Notes: generated from the letters alone by a model not told the origin. A stretch of DNA of 64,000 nucleotides from Paractinoplanes toevensis (GCF_018332695.1 NZ_BOQN01000143.1:30481-94480); one strand, 5' to 3'. Positions 42,883-52,506 are shown, counted from the first letter of the stretch. Numbers and translations: made by a program.

Positions 42883-43550
42883 CCATCATCGAGGCGCGCG
42901 GGGTGGAGCTCGCGTTCGGCCGGACGCCGGCGTTGCGCGGCGCCGACCTCGCGGTGCGGGCCGGTGAGATCCTCGCGGTGATGGGGCCGAGCGGCTCGGG
43001 CAAGTCGACGCTGCTGCACTGCCTGGCCGGCATCCTGGTGCCGCAGGCGGGGGAGATCCACTTCGACGGCCGGCGGGTCGACACGCTGGGCGAGAACGGG
43101 CGCAGCGCGCTGCGCCGCGACCGGTTCGGGTTCGTCTTCCAGTTCGGGCAGCTCGTTCCCGAGCTCACCGCCGAGGAAAATGTCGCACTGCCGCTGCTGC
43201 TGGCCGGCACCCGCCGGGAGCCGGCGTTGCGCGCGGCCCGCGCCTGGTTCGAGCGGCTCGGGCTCGACGGTCTCGAACGCCGCCGGTCCGGCGAGCTGTC
43301 GGGCGGCCAGGCCCAGCGCGTCGCGCTGGCACGAGGGCTGGTCGCCCGTCCCCGGGTCCTGTTCGCCGACGAACCGACCGGCTCGCTCGACTCGCTGACC
43401 GGCGAGCAGGTGATGGACCTGCTGGTCGGCTCGGCCCGGGCGGAGGGAACCACCGTCGTCGTGGTCACCCACGAGGCTCGGGTCGCGGCGTACGCCGATC
43501 GGGAAGTCATCGTGCGCGACGGCAAGGTCACGTCGTTGGTGCACCCGTGA
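42879..43550 (+). CDS. ABC transporter ATP-binding protein (LolD/MacB type)
   Basis: 223 residues starting at the GTG at 42879. Walker A GPSGSGKST, Q-loop VFQFGQLVPELT, signature LSGGQAQRVALARGL, Walker B VLFADEPT and the switch His in VVTHEA. Size and order fit MacB/LolD ATPases, which power FtsX-like permeases. Overlaps both neighbours by GTGA. Confidence 0.95.
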   Translation: MTIIEARGVELAFGRTPALRGADLAVRAGEILAVMGPSGSGKSTLLHCLAGILVPQAGEIHFDGRRVDTLGENGRSALRRDRFGFVFQFGQLVPELTAEENVALPLLLAGTRREPALRAARAWFERLGLDGLERRRSGELSGGQAQRVALARGLVARPRVLFADEPTGSLDSLTGEQVMDLLVGSARAEGTTVVVVTHEARVAAYADREVIVRDGKVTSLVHP

Positions 43551-45745
43551 TCCGGCTGGGGCTCCGCCTCGCCCTGGCCGGCGGGCGCGAGGCCGTGCTG
43601 CGGCTCGCCATCATCGTGGTCGCCGTCGCCATCGGGACCGGTCTGCTGCTGAGCACGGTGGCCGGGCTCAACGCGGTGCAGACGCAGAACGAGCGGTACG
43701 CGTGGCTCAACACCGGCGTGGTCGACACCGACGGGCCGGGCACCGCCGATCCGGCCTGGTGGCTGCTGCGCGGCGACTACTTCCACGGCGACCGGATCGC
43801 CCGGGTCGACGTCGCCGCCACCGGCCCGGAGGAACCGGTGCCGCCGGGCATCCCGCGACTGCCCGGCCCGGGGGAGTTCTATGCGTCGCCCGCCCTCGCC
43901 CGTGAACTGCGGTCCACCCCGGCCGACGAGCTCGCCGACCGGTTCCCGGAGCACCTGCTCGGCACCATCGGCGCGCCCGGTCTGCCCGGCCCGGACGCCC
44001 TGGTGGTGGTGGCCGGCGACACCCCGGAGCACCTGTCCGGGCTGCCCGGCGTCCACCGGGTGACCCGGATCGCGTCGCTCGATCCGAGCGGTTGTTCGAG
44101 CTGCCGGGTCGGCACCGACAGCGACGGCATGGTGTTGCTGCTGTCGGTGGTGGCCGTCGCGCTGATCTTCCCGCTGCTCATGTTCATCGGTACGGCGACG
44201 CGGCTGTCCGCCACCCGCCGCGAGCAGCGCTTCGCGGCGATGCGGCTGATCGGCGCCACCCCGCCACAGATCTCGCTGATCGCGACGGTGGAGGCGACCC
44301 TCGCGACGGTGGTCGGCCTGATCGCCGGTTTCGGGGTCTTCTTCGCCCTGCGGCCCGGGATGGCCACGATCACGTTCACCGAGACGGCGTTCTTCACCGG
44401 TGACCTGTCGCTCGGCCTGCGCGACGTCCTGGCGGTGGTGATCGGGGTTCCGGTCGCCGCGGCGGTGGCCGCCCGGGTCGCGCTGCGCCGGGTGCGGATC
44501 TCGCCGCTCGGCGTCACCCGCCGGGTCACCCCGAAACCGCCGCGGGCCTGGCGGCTGACCCTGGTGGTGCTGGGCGTGGCCGAGCTGGCCTACTTCGTCG
44601 GCCGGCGACCGGCGACCACGAACGGGCAGACCACCGCGTACCTGACCGGGATCTTCGCCGTGATGATCGGCATGGTCGTCGCCGGGCCGTGGCTGACCAT
44701 GGCCGGGGCGCGGCTGCTGGCCGGCCGGGCCCGCCGGCCGGCCGCGCTGATCGCCGGGCGGCGCCTGGCCGACAACCCGCAGGCCGGCTTCCGGGCGGTG
44801 AGCGGGCTGATGCTCGCGCTGTTCGTGACCGCGGTGGCCAGCGGCATCATCACCACCCTGGTCGACAACCGGGGCGCGCCGGTCGAAGGCGGCTCGGCCG
44901 CCGACGTGGCGCTGGTCCAGAGTTTCTGGCCGGGCACGGACGAGAGCATCGCCCCGCCGCCCGCGCTGCCCGGCCTCCTGGTCACCCGGCACAACCCGGT
45001 TTTCCAGGCGGACACCGACAGCCCGGTCGGGCCCGGGCTGATCGCGTGCTCGGAGCTCGCGTCCCGCCCGTTGTTCGGCCGGTGCCCGCCCGGCGCCCAG
45101 GTGGCCGAGGTGAGCCAGGATCTCCAGGGGCAGCACGACGGCGGGACCATCGCGCCGGTGACGGTGTGGCAGGCCAGCGCGGTGACCCCGGCCGAGCTGG
45201 CCGAGCAGCCGATCCTGTCGGTCGTGGTGCAGACCGACGGCAGCGCCGCGGCCATCGAACGCTCCCGGACCATCCTCGAGAACGCCTATCCCGGTCGCGA
45301 GATGCTGCCCGCCACCAACGGCGAGTTCCAGGGCGACTTCGGCAAACAGCTGGTCCAGTGGCAGCAGCTGGCCAACGTGGTCATCCTGGCCAGCCTGCCG
45401 ATCGCCGGGTGCAGCCTCGCGGTCGCGGTCGCCGGTGGCCTCACCGAGCGGAAACGGCCGTTCAGCATGCTGCGCCTGACCGGCGCCCGGCTGGCCACCC
45501 TGAGGCAGGTGGTCGCGCTGGAGAGCACGGTGCCGTTGCTGCTGGTCGCGGCGCTGGCCATCGGGATGGGCTTCCTGACCGCCCACCTGTTCCTGCGGGC
45601 CCAGATGGACTACTCGCTGCACTCGCCCGGGCCCGCCTACTACCTGCTGGTGCTCGGTGGCCTGGTCGCGTCGCTGGCCATCATCGCCTCGACCCTGCCG
45701 CTGCTGCGCCGGATAACCGGCCCCGAGACGGCCCGCAACGAGTAG
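43547..45745 (+). CDS. FtsX-like ABC transporter permease
   Basis: 732 residues, GTG start overlapping the ATPase stop. Two FtsX-type halves: a membrane helix at the N-terminus (about 17-37), a large extracytoplasmic region (about 50-195), three helices around 197-310, then a second set in the C-terminal half with a further extracytoplasmic part and three final helices. Such pumps work by mechanical transmission rather than by passing substrate through the membrane. Cargo unknown. The stop is 7 nt from the convergent cheA stop. Confidence 0.9.
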   Translation: MIRLGLRLALAGGREAVLRLAIIVVAVAIGTGLLLSTVAGLNAVQTQNERYAWLNTGVVDTDGPGTADPAWWLLRGDYFHGDRIARVDVAATGPEEPVPPGIPRLPGPGEFYASPALARELRSTPADELADRFPEHLLGTIGAPGLPGPDALVVVAGDTPEHLSGLPGVHRVTRIASLDPSGCSSCRVGTDSDGMVLLLSVVAVALIFPLLMFIGTATRLSATRREQRFAAMRLIGATPPQISLIATVEATLATVVGLIAGFGVFFALRPGMATITFTETAFFTGDLSLGLRDVLAVVIGVPVAAAVAARVALRRVRISPLGVTRRVTPKPPRAWRLTLVVLGVAELAYFVGRRPATTNGQTTAYLTGIFAVMIGMVVAGPWLTMAGARLLAGRARRPAALIAGRRLADNPQAGFRAVSGLMLALFVTAVASGIITTLVDNRGAPVEGGSAADVALVQSFWPGTDESIAPPPALPGLLVTRHNPVFQADTDSPVGPGLIACSELASRPLFGRCPPGAQVAEVSQDLQGQHDGGTIAPVTVWQASAVTPAELAEQPILSVVVQTDGSAAAIERSRTILENAYPGREMLPATNGEFQGDFGKQLVQWQQLANVVILASLPIAGCSLAVAVAGGLTERKRPFSMLRLTGARLATLRQVVALESTVPLLLVAALAIGMGFLTAHLFLRAQMDYSLHSPGPAYYLLVLGGLVASLAIIASTLPLLRRITGPETARNE

Positions 45746-45752
45746 CGACGGC

Positions 45753-47909
45753 TCAGCCGACCGGGACGGCCTGGCGGGTCTGTTCCCGGTCGGAATGGCC
45801 GGCGATCAGCGGTCCCACGTCGAGGATGAGGGCGATCTCGCCGTTGCCGAGAATGGTGGAGCCGCTGATGCACTTCACCCGGCTGAAAAGGATGCCGAGC
45901 GGTTTGATCACGGTCTGCAACTCGCCCAGCAGGCTGTCCACGACGAGACCGGTACGCTGCCCGGACTGCTCGACGATCACCACGTTCTGGCGCCGTGCCG
46001 GTTGACCGGGCACCCCGAAGATCTGCCGCAGCCGGATGAACGGCAGGACCTCGCCGCGCAGGTTCATGCAGTCGCGGCCGAGCGGGCCGGGCGGCAGCTC
46101 GACGCATTCGGTAACCCGGTCGAGGGGCACGATGAACGAGGACGGGCCGACCCCGACCAGGAAGCCGTCGATGATCGCCAGGGTGAGCGGCAGCCGGATC
46201 CGGATCGTGGTGCCGATGCCGCGGGCCGTCTCCACCTCGATGCTGCCCCGCAGCGCGGTGACGTTGCGTTTCACCACGTCCATGCCCACGCCCCGGCCGG
46301 ACAGGTTGGAGACGGTCTCGGCGGTGGAGAAGCCGGGTTCGAAGATCAGGTTGTAGACCTCGGAGTCGGTCAGCGTGGTGCCGGGCGCGACCAGCTCGCG
46401 TTCGATCGCCTTGGCGAGGATGCGTTCGCGGTCCAGGCCGCGGCCGTCGTCGGCCACCTCGATCACGATGTTGCCGGCGTCGTGGTAGGCGTTGAGCCGC
46501 AGCGTGCCCTGCTGCGCCTTGCCGTGCTTGCGCCGTTCCCCGGCCGGCTCGATGCCGTGGTCCAGCGAGTTGCGCACCAGGTGCAGCAGCGGGTCGCTGA
46601 TCCGCTCGACCAGCGCCTTGTCCATCTCGGCGTCCCCGCCGGTGATCACCAGGGACACCTCCTTGCCCAGTTCCATGCAGACGTCGCGGACCACCCGCTC
46701 GAACCGGCGCAGCGTCGTGCCGATCGGGACCATCCGCAGCGACAGCGCGCTGTGCCGCACCTCGTCGACCAGCCGCATCACCTCGCCTTGCGCCTCGCTG
46801 GAGGTGTCCGGCCCGGCGCTGTTCGGGATGCCGGTGCTGGACTGGGCGATCACCAGCTCGCCGACCAGGTCGATGAGCTTGTCCAGGCGGGCGGCGTCGA
46901 TCCGGATCGTGCGGGTGTCCTGCGAGCGGGTCTCGGTGGTCCGCCGCTGGCGGGTGAGCGCCGCGTCCACGATGGCGCGCGGCACGATCCCCTGCTCGAT
47001 CAGGATCTCGCCGATGGGTACCGGCTGGTTGCCCTCCCGGACCACCCGTTCCTGCTGGATGCGCAGCGCCTCGGCCATCTCCAGCTCGGTGACCGCGCCG
47101 CTGGTGATCAGCACGTCGCCGATCCGGTCGTTCTCCGGCATGGCGCGGATGGCCCGGACGTACGTGTCGAACTGGCTCTCCGCCGGGGTGATCCGGATGT
47201 CGCTGTCCTCGCGGACGAAGTCGAAGACCGCCTCGATCTCGGTCTTCGGGGCCGCGGTGACCAGGTCCACCTCGAAGCTCAGGTAGCAGGACTCGGGGTC
47301 CATGTCGGCGGCTTCCGGCAGCCGGTCGGTGACCGTGACGACGCCGGTGACCGTGCCGAGCGTGGACAGGTACCGCAGGAACGACAGCGGGTCCATGCCG
47401 TTGCGCAGGCAGTCCTCGCCGAAGTGCAGCACCAGCCGCCAGGCCATCTCCGGCGGCGGTGCGTCGGGCGCGGCCACGACCGGCCCGGCCGTCATGGCGC
47501 TGCCGTCCGCGAGGTACGGCTCCAGACCGGCCAGGAGCCGGGCGCCGTCGGCGGCCTGTGCGGCGTCCGGTTCGAGCCGGCCACCGGCCAGGCCCTCGAT
47601 CATCGCGGAGATGTGGTCGGTGCACGGCAGCAGCGCGCTGACCAGCCCCGGCGTCACGTCCAGCACGCCGTCCCGGACGGACCCCAGCACGGTCTCCACG
47701 ACGTGCGTGAACTCGACCAGGTGCTGCAGCCCGAACAGCCCGGACGAGCCCTTGAGGGTGTGCGCGGCCCGGAACACCGCGTTCACCGTCTCGCCGCCGC
47801 CCGGCTGGTCCTCCAGCTCCAGCAGGCCCTCCTCGAGGCCCTGCACCAGGTCCCGGGCCTCGGTGATGAACATGTCGAGCGCTTCGCGCATGTCGTCGTC
47901 GAGGGCCAT
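45753..47909 (-). CDS. cheA: Chemotaxis histidine kinase CheA with an inserted domain
   Basis: 718 residues from the ATG at 47909; a GTG three bases before is also possible. HPt domain with phospho-His-50 (AAHTLKGSS), a P2-like region (about 155-240), an inserted helical block (262-322, IGDVLITSGAVTELEMAEAL and a second half IGEILIEQGIVPRAIVDAAL) that looks like a duplicated type II secretion GspE N-terminal fold, then dimerisation, HATPase (HLVRNSLDHGIE N-box, DDGRGLD) and a CheW-like domain at the C-terminus. It phosphorylates CheY and CheB. Last gene of the che operon. Confidence 0.95.
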   Translation of the reverse strand: MALDDDMREALDMFITEARDLVQGLEEGLLELEDQPGGGETVNAVFRAAHTLKGSSGLFGLQHLVEFTHVVETVLGSVRDGVLDVTPGLVSALLPCTDHISAMIEGLAGGRLEPDAAQAADGARLLAGLEPYLADGSAMTAGPVVAAPDAPPPEMAWRLVLHFGEDCLRNGMDPLSFLRYLSTLGTVTGVVTVTDRLPEAADMDPESCYLSFEVDLVTAAPKTEIEAVFDFVREDSDIRITPAESQFDTYVRAIRAMPENDRIGDVLITSGAVTELEMAEALRIQQERVVREGNQPVPIGEILIEQGIVPRAIVDAALTRQRRTTETRSQDTRTIRIDAARLDKLIDLVGELVIAQSSTGIPNSAGPDTSSEAQGEVMRLVDEVRHSALSLRMVPIGTTLRRFERVVRDVCMELGKEVSLVITGGDAEMDKALVERISDPLLHLVRNSLDHGIEPAGERRKHGKAQQGTLRLNAYHDAGNIVIEVADDGRGLDRERILAKAIERELVAPGTTLTDSEVYNLIFEPGFSTAETVSNLSGRGVGMDVVKRNVTALRGSIEVETARGIGTTIRIRLPLTLAIIDGFLVGVGPSSFIVPLDRVTECVELPPGPLGRDCMNLRGEVLPFIRLRQIFGVPGQPARRQNVVIVEQSGQRTGLVVDSLLGELQTVIKPLGILFSRVKCISGSTILGNGEIALILDVGPLIAGHSDREQTRQAVPVG

Positions 47910-48172
47910 CACAGCTCCAGGCGGGTCAGTGCCAAGGCCTCGGTGACGACCGGGCTGGGCTCGGTGAATTCGACCGGCAGATTCAGCCGTACGCCTTCGT
48001 TGCGCGTCATCATCAGCACCTGCAGGCCGGCGGTGTCGAGATCGGCCACCCCGGACAGATCGACGCGTACGCCGTTGCCGTCACCGAGGAAGGCCAGCAG
48101 CCGCTCCCGGTGATCGGCCGCGGTGACGATGGTCAGCTCCTCGTCGACGACGAATCGGCGCGGTGCCGTCAT
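47909..48172 (-). CDS. Small STAS-domain protein
   Basis: 87 residues covering just one STAS fold: VRVDLSGVADLDTAGLQVLM. The residue at the usual phosphorylation site is Thr (DTAG), not Ser. It sits between cheY and cheA with overlaps on both sides, so it is a regular part of this operon. STAS proteins in che operons are thought to modulate receptor or kinase assemblies; no anti-sigma partner is adjacent. Confidence 0.85.
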   Translation of the reverse strand: MTAPRRFVVDEELTIVTAADHRERLLAFLGDGNGVRVDLSGVADLDTAGLQVLMMTRNEGVRLNLPVEFTEPSPVVTEALALTRLEL

Positions 48173-48537
48173 GGCTGAACCAGCTTCGCCACCGCGCTGA
48201 GCATCTGCTCGGGCTGGAACGGCTTGGTCACCCAGGCCTTGGCGCCGGCCGCCTGGGCCTGGCGCTTCTTGTCCTCCTGCGATTCCGTGGTGAGCATGAT
48301 GATCGGGGTGAACTTGTAGGCGGGCAGTTTCTTCGCCTCGGCCACGAAGGTGATCCCGTCCATGTTGGGCATGTTCACGTCCGAGATGATCAGGTGGATG
48401 CGCTGCCCGTTCAGTTTGGTCAGCGCGTCCTTGCCGTCGTTACCGGTGATCACCTCGTAGCCGGCGCCCTTCAGGGCGATGCTGACGACCTGTCGTACCG
48501 ACGCCGAGTCGTCCACGATGAGAATGGTCTTGGCCAT
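48169..48537 (-). CDS. cheY: Chemotaxis response regulator CheY
   Basis: 122 residues, a single receiver domain. Acidic pair Asp-9/Asp-10 (VDD), phospho-acceptor Asp-53 (IISDVNMP), Thr-83/84 (MLTTES) and Lys-105 (VTKPF) are all in place. No output domain, so it acts by binding the flagellar switch or as a phosphate sink. It overlaps the STAS gene by 4 nt and lies 9 nt after the receptor-like gene. Confidence 0.95.
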   Translation of the reverse strand: MAKTILIVDDSASVRQVVSIALKGAGYEVITGNDGKDALTKLNGQRIHLIISDVNMPNMDGITFVAEAKKLPAYKFTPIIMLTTESQEDKKRQAQAAGAKAWVTKPFQPEQMLSAVAKLVQP

Positions 48538-48546
48538 CGTCGTCTC

Positions 48547-49575
48547 CTAGAAGAACGTGATTTCGGATTCGGATACCTTGGTGGCCGACCCGGAGCTGTG
48601 GGCCTGGTGCTCCTCGGCCATCGTGTATTTGGACGCGAGATCGTCGAGGAGAATGCGGGCGTCGAGCACCGCGGCGCCGGTCGCCGCGTCGGCGGCCAGC
48701 TCGGGGAAGCGCACGATGTTGTCCCGCAGGTGCTCCAGCATCTGGTTGACCCGGTCCTGGAACTGCAGGTTGACCAGGGAATCGCCGATCTCCCCGCGGA
48801 TCCCGACGGCGGCCTGCTCCAGTTGCTGCGAGGAGTCCCGGATCCGGGACAGCATGTCCATCAGATCGTCGAGGACGGCCTGCACCTCACCGTTGGCGTG
48901 GGCGACCGCGTTGCCCTCGCGTTCGGCGCTGGACTCGGCGGTGGCCAGCACCGAGGTGATCGCCGCGGCCACCCGGTCCACGTTCTCGACCATCCGCGCG
49001 CTGGTGTTCTGCGACCGGTCGGCGAGCTGGCGGACCTCCAGGGCCACGACGCCGAACGACGCGCCCACCTCGCCCGCCCGCTGGGCCTCGATCGCGGCGT
49101 TGAGGGCCAGCAGGTTGGTCTGCGCGGCGATCCGGGTCACCTCGCTCGACATCTGCCGCAGTTCCTCGTTGAGGCTGAGCAGCGAGTGGAGCTCGCCCAG
49201 CGACTCACGTTTCGCGGTCAGTGCCTGGTCGAGCGTGCCCACCACGTCGCCGAGGCGCTGCCGGCTGCGGTCGAACGTGCCGCCCTGCCCCTCGTCCAGA
49301 ACGCCGGACGACGACGTCAGCACGGAGTCGAGGTGCTCGACGATGCCGCCGAACGTCTCGGTGAGCTGCCCGACGGCCGTCTCCATCTGAGTGCGCGACG
49401 AGTCGATCTGCGCCGACCACACCGGCGCGACCGCGTCGGCGAACTCCGTCACGCTCTCCGCGTACCGGTCCGGTGGTAGCAGCGACGCGGACGGGCCGCG
49501 CCGGCGGCCCCGTGTCAGGTACCCGGCCCCGAATCCGGCAGCCAGTGCGATCACCGCGACGAATGTCTCAGCCAT
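48547..49575 (-). CDS. Methyl-accepting chemotaxis-like protein without a large sensor domain
   Basis: 342 residues. One N-terminal helix (about 3-21) anchors it, followed directly by a coiled-coil signalling region with the conserved hairpin tip (AAQTNLLALNAAIEAQRAGE) at about 147-166, and a second coiled coil with FQDRVNQML like that seen in CheZ-like or short soluble transducers. It lacks HAMP and periplasmic domains, so it may sense an internal signal or couple CheA to CheY. It overlaps cheB by 8 nt. Confidence 0.88.
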   Translation of the reverse strand: MAETFVAVIALAAGFGAGYLTRGRRRGPSASLLPPDRYAESVTEFADAVAPVWSAQIDSSRTQMETAVGQLTETFGGIVEHLDSVLTSSSGVLDEGQGGTFDRSRQRLGDVVGTLDQALTAKRESLGELHSLLSLNEELRQMSSEVTRIAAQTNLLALNAAIEAQRAGEVGASFGVVALEVRQLADRSQNTSARMVENVDRVAAAITSVLATAESSAEREGNAVAHANGEVQAVLDDLMDMLSRIRDSSQQLEQAAVGIRGEIGDSLVNLQFQDRVNQMLEHLRDNIVRFPELAADAATGAAVLDARILLDDLASKYTMAEEHQAHSSGSATKVSESEITFF

Positions 49576-50626
49576 GGTGGTGGATCACCTCCGCGATCTG
49601 GGGAAGGGGCGACTCGCGGTCCACGGCGCCGAGCGCGACCGCTTCCCGGGGCATGCCGTGCACCACGCAGGTCGCCTCGTCCTGCGCCACGGTGTAGGCG
49701 CCGGCCCGGCGCATCTCCAGCAGGCCGCGGGCGCCGTCGTCGCCCATGCCGGTCATGATCACGCCGAGCGCGGCGGGGCCGGCAACCTTCGCGACCGAGC
49801 GGAACAGCACGTCCACCGAGGGCCGGTGCCGGTTGACCGGTGGCCCGTCGAAGACCCGCACCCGGTAGCGGGTGTCCGTCCGGAGGACCTCGAGATGGCG
49901 GCCGCCCGGCGCGATCAGCACCTGGCCGGGCAGCACCGGGTCGCCGTCCTGCGCCTCCCGGACGTGTACCCGGCACATGGTGTCGAGCCGGGCCGCGAAC
50001 GCCGCGGTGAACTTCTCCGGCATGTGCTGCACCACCACCACGCCCGGGCCGCCGGGGGCGAGCGCCGGCAGCACCACCTCCAGCGCCTGGGTGCCGCCGG
50101 TGGAGGTGCCGATCGCGATCAGCCGCTCCTCCTGCGACGCCGGCAACCGGGTCCGCGGCGCCGAGGGCGGGGCCATCGGCGCCGGGGCACCGGCCGGGAC
50201 GAGCCGTGGTTTGCGGCGCTGCCCGGCGGCGGCGGCCGCCCGGACCGCGGACACGATGTCGCCGCCGTCGTCCTCGATGAACTTCTTCAGCCCGGTGGTC
50301 GGCTTGGCGATGACCGCGACGGCGCCGGCGGCGAGGGCTTGGAGGGAGACGTCGGCGGTGCGGCGGGTCAGCGTCGAGCAGATCACCACCGGCGTCGGGC
50401 GTACCTCCATGATCTTTCGCAGGAAGGTGAGCCCGTCCATCCGGGGCATCTCGATGTCCAGGACCACGACGTCCGGCCAGGCCTTGTTCATGTGTTCCAT
50501 GGCGAAGATCGGGTCGGGTACGGCGCCGACGACCTCGATACCGGGACTTCCTCGCAGGCGGGCGGACAGCACCTGCCGGACGACCGCCGAGTCGTCCACG
50601 ATCAGCACCCCGATGCGCCCGGTCAT
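49568..50626 (-). CDS. cheB: Chemoreceptor methylesterase CheB
   Basis: 352 residues. Receiver domain with Asp-57 (VVLDIEMP), a Pro/Ala linker (about 135-165) and the methylesterase domain with Ser-175 (GTSTGG), His-201 (VVQHMP) and an Asp in the GMGDDGARG loop. It removes methyl groups from receptor glutamates when phosphorylated by CheA. Overlaps cheD by ATGA. Confidence 0.96.
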   Translation of the reverse strand: MTGRIGVLIVDDSAVVRQVLSARLRGSPGIEVVGAVPDPIFAMEHMNKAWPDVVVLDIEMPRMDGLTFLRKIMEVRPTPVVICSTLTRRTADVSLQALAAGAVAVIAKPTTGLKKFIEDDGGDIVSAVRAAAAAGQRRKPRLVPAGAPAPMAPPSAPRTRLPASQEERLIAIGTSTGGTQALEVVLPALAPGGPGVVVVQHMPEKFTAAFAARLDTMCRVHVREAQDGDPVLPGQVLIAPGGRHLEVLRTDTRYRVRVFDGPPVNRHRPSVDVLFRSVAKVAGPAALGVIMTGMGDDGARGLLEMRRAGAYTVAQDEATCVVHGMPREAVALGAVDRESPLPQIAEVIHHHG

Positions 50627-51093
50627 GCGGTGGCCCCGAGTGCGCGCAGCCAGACGTCACCGTTGGCGATGTCGAAGATCAGCCGCCGTGCGCCGGTGCC
50701 GCCCAGCTCGCGTACGGTCAGATGGAAGCCGTTCTGTTCGAGCAGGGCCATTCCGGTCTCGATGTTGTGCCCGGCGACGTCGAGCGGAGACGGGATGTCC
50801 AGCCCGGGGAACTGCTCACCGCCACCGAACATCTTCACCTCGTACTGTGCGGGGGTGGTTCTGGCCAGCCGGATGTCGCGCAGGAAAAGGCCGATCGCGC
50901 CGTCCGCGTAGCGGGGGTCCGGCGGGCCGGCGTTGCCGGGGCAGCGGCCCGGCAGCATGTAGTGGCACATGCCGCCGATCCGCAGGCCGGAATGCCACGC
51001 CGTGATCGAGACGCACGAACCCAGCACCGTGTGGATGCGGGTGTCGGCGCCACCGAAGTGATAGTCGCCGGGGTGCAGGAAGACGTCAGCCAC
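50623..51093 (-). CDS. cheD: Chemoreceptor glutamine deamidase CheD
   Basis: 156 residues. Catalytic Cys-27 (LGSCVSI) and His-44 (MCHYMLPG) are conserved. It deamidates receptor glutamines so they can be methylated, and in some bacteria binds phosphatases or CheY. Overlaps cheR by 8 nt and cheB by 4 nt. Confidence 0.95.
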   Translation of the reverse strand: MADVFLHPGDYHFGGADTRIHTVLGSCVSITAWHSGLRIGGMCHYMLPGRCPGNAGPPDPRYADGAIGLFLRDIRLARTTPAQYEVKMFGGGEQFPGLDIPSPLDVAGHNIETGMALLEQNGFHLTVRELGGTGARRLIFDIANGDVWLRALGATA

Positions 51094-51922
51094 GGCCGTC
51101 GCCGTCCAGCCGGTAGATCGACGGTTCCACCATGCGCATCTGCGACGGGATCGCGTTGAGCGACTCGGAACTGCCGATGATCAGGTGCCCGCCGGGAACC
51201 AGCATCTCCTGCAGCCGGGGGACCAGCGACCGCTTCGTCTCCAGGTTGAAGTAGATCATCGCGTTGCGCAGCATGATCACGTCGAAGCGGCCCAGCCGGC
51301 TGAAGTCCTCGATCAGGTTGCGGCGGTGGAACTGCACGTGCGACCGCAGCTCCGGGGTGATCGTCATCAGGCCCTTGTACTCCTCGCGGCCCTTCAGGCA
51401 GTACTGCCGCAGCAGCTGCCGGGGGATCCGCTCGGCCGCCTCGATCGGGTACAGCGCCGCCCGGGCGCTCTCCACCACCCGGGTGGAGATGTCCGTGCCG
51501 ACGATCTCCCAGGAGCCGGCCGGCAGCGTGTCGGCCAGCACCATCGCCGCCGTGTACGCCTCCTCGCCGGTCGAGCTGGCCGCACTCCACATCCGGAACA
51601 CCCGCCCGGTCCGGCGTCTCGGCAGCACCTCCCGGCGCAGGAACTCGAAGTGCTGCGCCTCCCGGAAGAAGTACGTCTCGTTCGTGGTGAGCAGGTTGAT
51701 CAAGTGATGCAGTTCCGCCTCGTCGTGGCGGTCGCGCAACAGGCGTACGTAGTCGGAGTAGCCGGTCAGGCCCAGCGCCCGGATCCGCTTATCCAGCCGG
51801 CCGGCGACCAGGGCCTCCTTGCCCGGCGCGAGCCAGATGCCGGTGTGCTCGTGCAGCACGCCGGTGATGTATCGAAAGTCATCGCCGCTGATCGTCCGCA
51901 GGTGAGAATTCGGGGCGGTCAC
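51086..51922 (-). CDS. cheR: Chemoreceptor methyltransferase CheR
   Basis: 278 residues from the GTG at 51922. N-terminal helical domain (about 1-75), then the SAM fold with SAASSTGEEAY (motif I region), TNETYFFRE ahead of it, and the ALYPIEAAERIP and MLRNAMIYF segments typical of CheR. The first Cys of the usual ACSTGEEPY is a Ser here. No pentapeptide-binding clues. Overlaps cheW by 4 nt. Confidence 0.95.
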   Translation of the reverse strand: MTAPNSHLRTISGDDFRYITGVLHEHTGIWLAPGKEALVAGRLDKRIRALGLTGYSDYVRLLRDRHDEAELHHLINLLTTNETYFFREAQHFEFLRREVLPRRRTGRVFRMWSAASSTGEEAYTAAMVLADTLPAGSWEIVGTDISTRVVESARAALYPIEAAERIPRQLLRQYCLKGREEYKGLMTITPELRSHVQFHRRNLIEDFSRLGRFDVIMLRNAMIYFNLETKRSLVPRLQEMLVPGGHLIIGSSESLNAIPSQMRMVEPSIYRLDGDGRG

Positions 51923-52506
51923 GGCGCTCCCGGCCCGGCCGGTACGCCACCGCCCTCGATCGGCGCGCGGTCGATCGCCGGTTCCTGGGCGAGATCGCTG
52001 AGCCGGACCATGTCGCTGATCGACAGCACGTGGCTGATGTCGAGCAGGATGAGGAAGTCGTCGTCGCGGCGGGCCATCCCGCTGATGTAGTCCGCGCGGA
52101 TCCCGGCCCCGAACGCCGGTGCCGGTTCGATGTCGTCGGGCGACAGCGTGACCACCTTGGTGACCGTGTCCACCAGGACGCCGATGTCCTGGCCGTCGGC
52201 GATGCCCTTGTCGTCCGAGTCCACCTCGGCGATCTCGGCCAGCGACGGGTCCTGGATGTGCACGATGATGATGCTGGTGCGACGACCGATGGCGGTGTTG
52301 CCCCGGGCGAACCGGATGGCGAGATCGATGACCGGAACCGCCCGGCCGCGCAGATTGATCACGCCCCGGATGAAGTCCGGCATCATCGGCACCACGGTCA
52401 AGGATCGGTACTCGAGAATCTCCGTCACGTGGAAGATGTCGAGCGCGTATGCCTCGCCGTTGAGCGTGAACGTCAGGTACCGCCCGGCCTCGGTAACCGT
52501 GTTCAC
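51919..52506 (-). CDS. cheW: Chemotaxis coupling protein CheW
   Basis: 195 residues, GTG start with AAGGGGG upstream. CheW fold: YLTFTLNGEAYALDI at the start, then VTEILEY, GVINLRGRAVPVIDLAIRF and GVLVDTVTKVV. An unusual 25-residue tail rich in Pro and Gly follows the fold. It joins receptors to CheA. First gene of the minus-strand che operon; 207 bases separate it from the divergent receptor gene, and that space should hold both promoters, although I could not fix them. Confidence 0.95.
   Translation of the reverse strand: MNTVTEAGRYLTFTLNGEAYALDIFHVTEILEYRSLTVVPMMPDFIRGVINLRGRAVPVIDLAIRFARGNTAIGRRTSIIIVHIQDPSLAEIAEVDSDDKGIADGQDIGVLVDTVTKVVTLSPDDIEPAPAFGAGIRADYISGMARRDDDFLILLDISHVLSISDMVRLSDLAQEPAIDRAPIEGGGVPAGPGAP

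Noticed and set aside
42752..45622. 956-codon open frame on the minus strand across the ABC exporter genes
   Set aside because: Shadow of the ATPase and permease genes; the product is rich in Gln, Arg, His and Gly and has no recognisable fold, while the plus-strand frames have complete ABC motifs.
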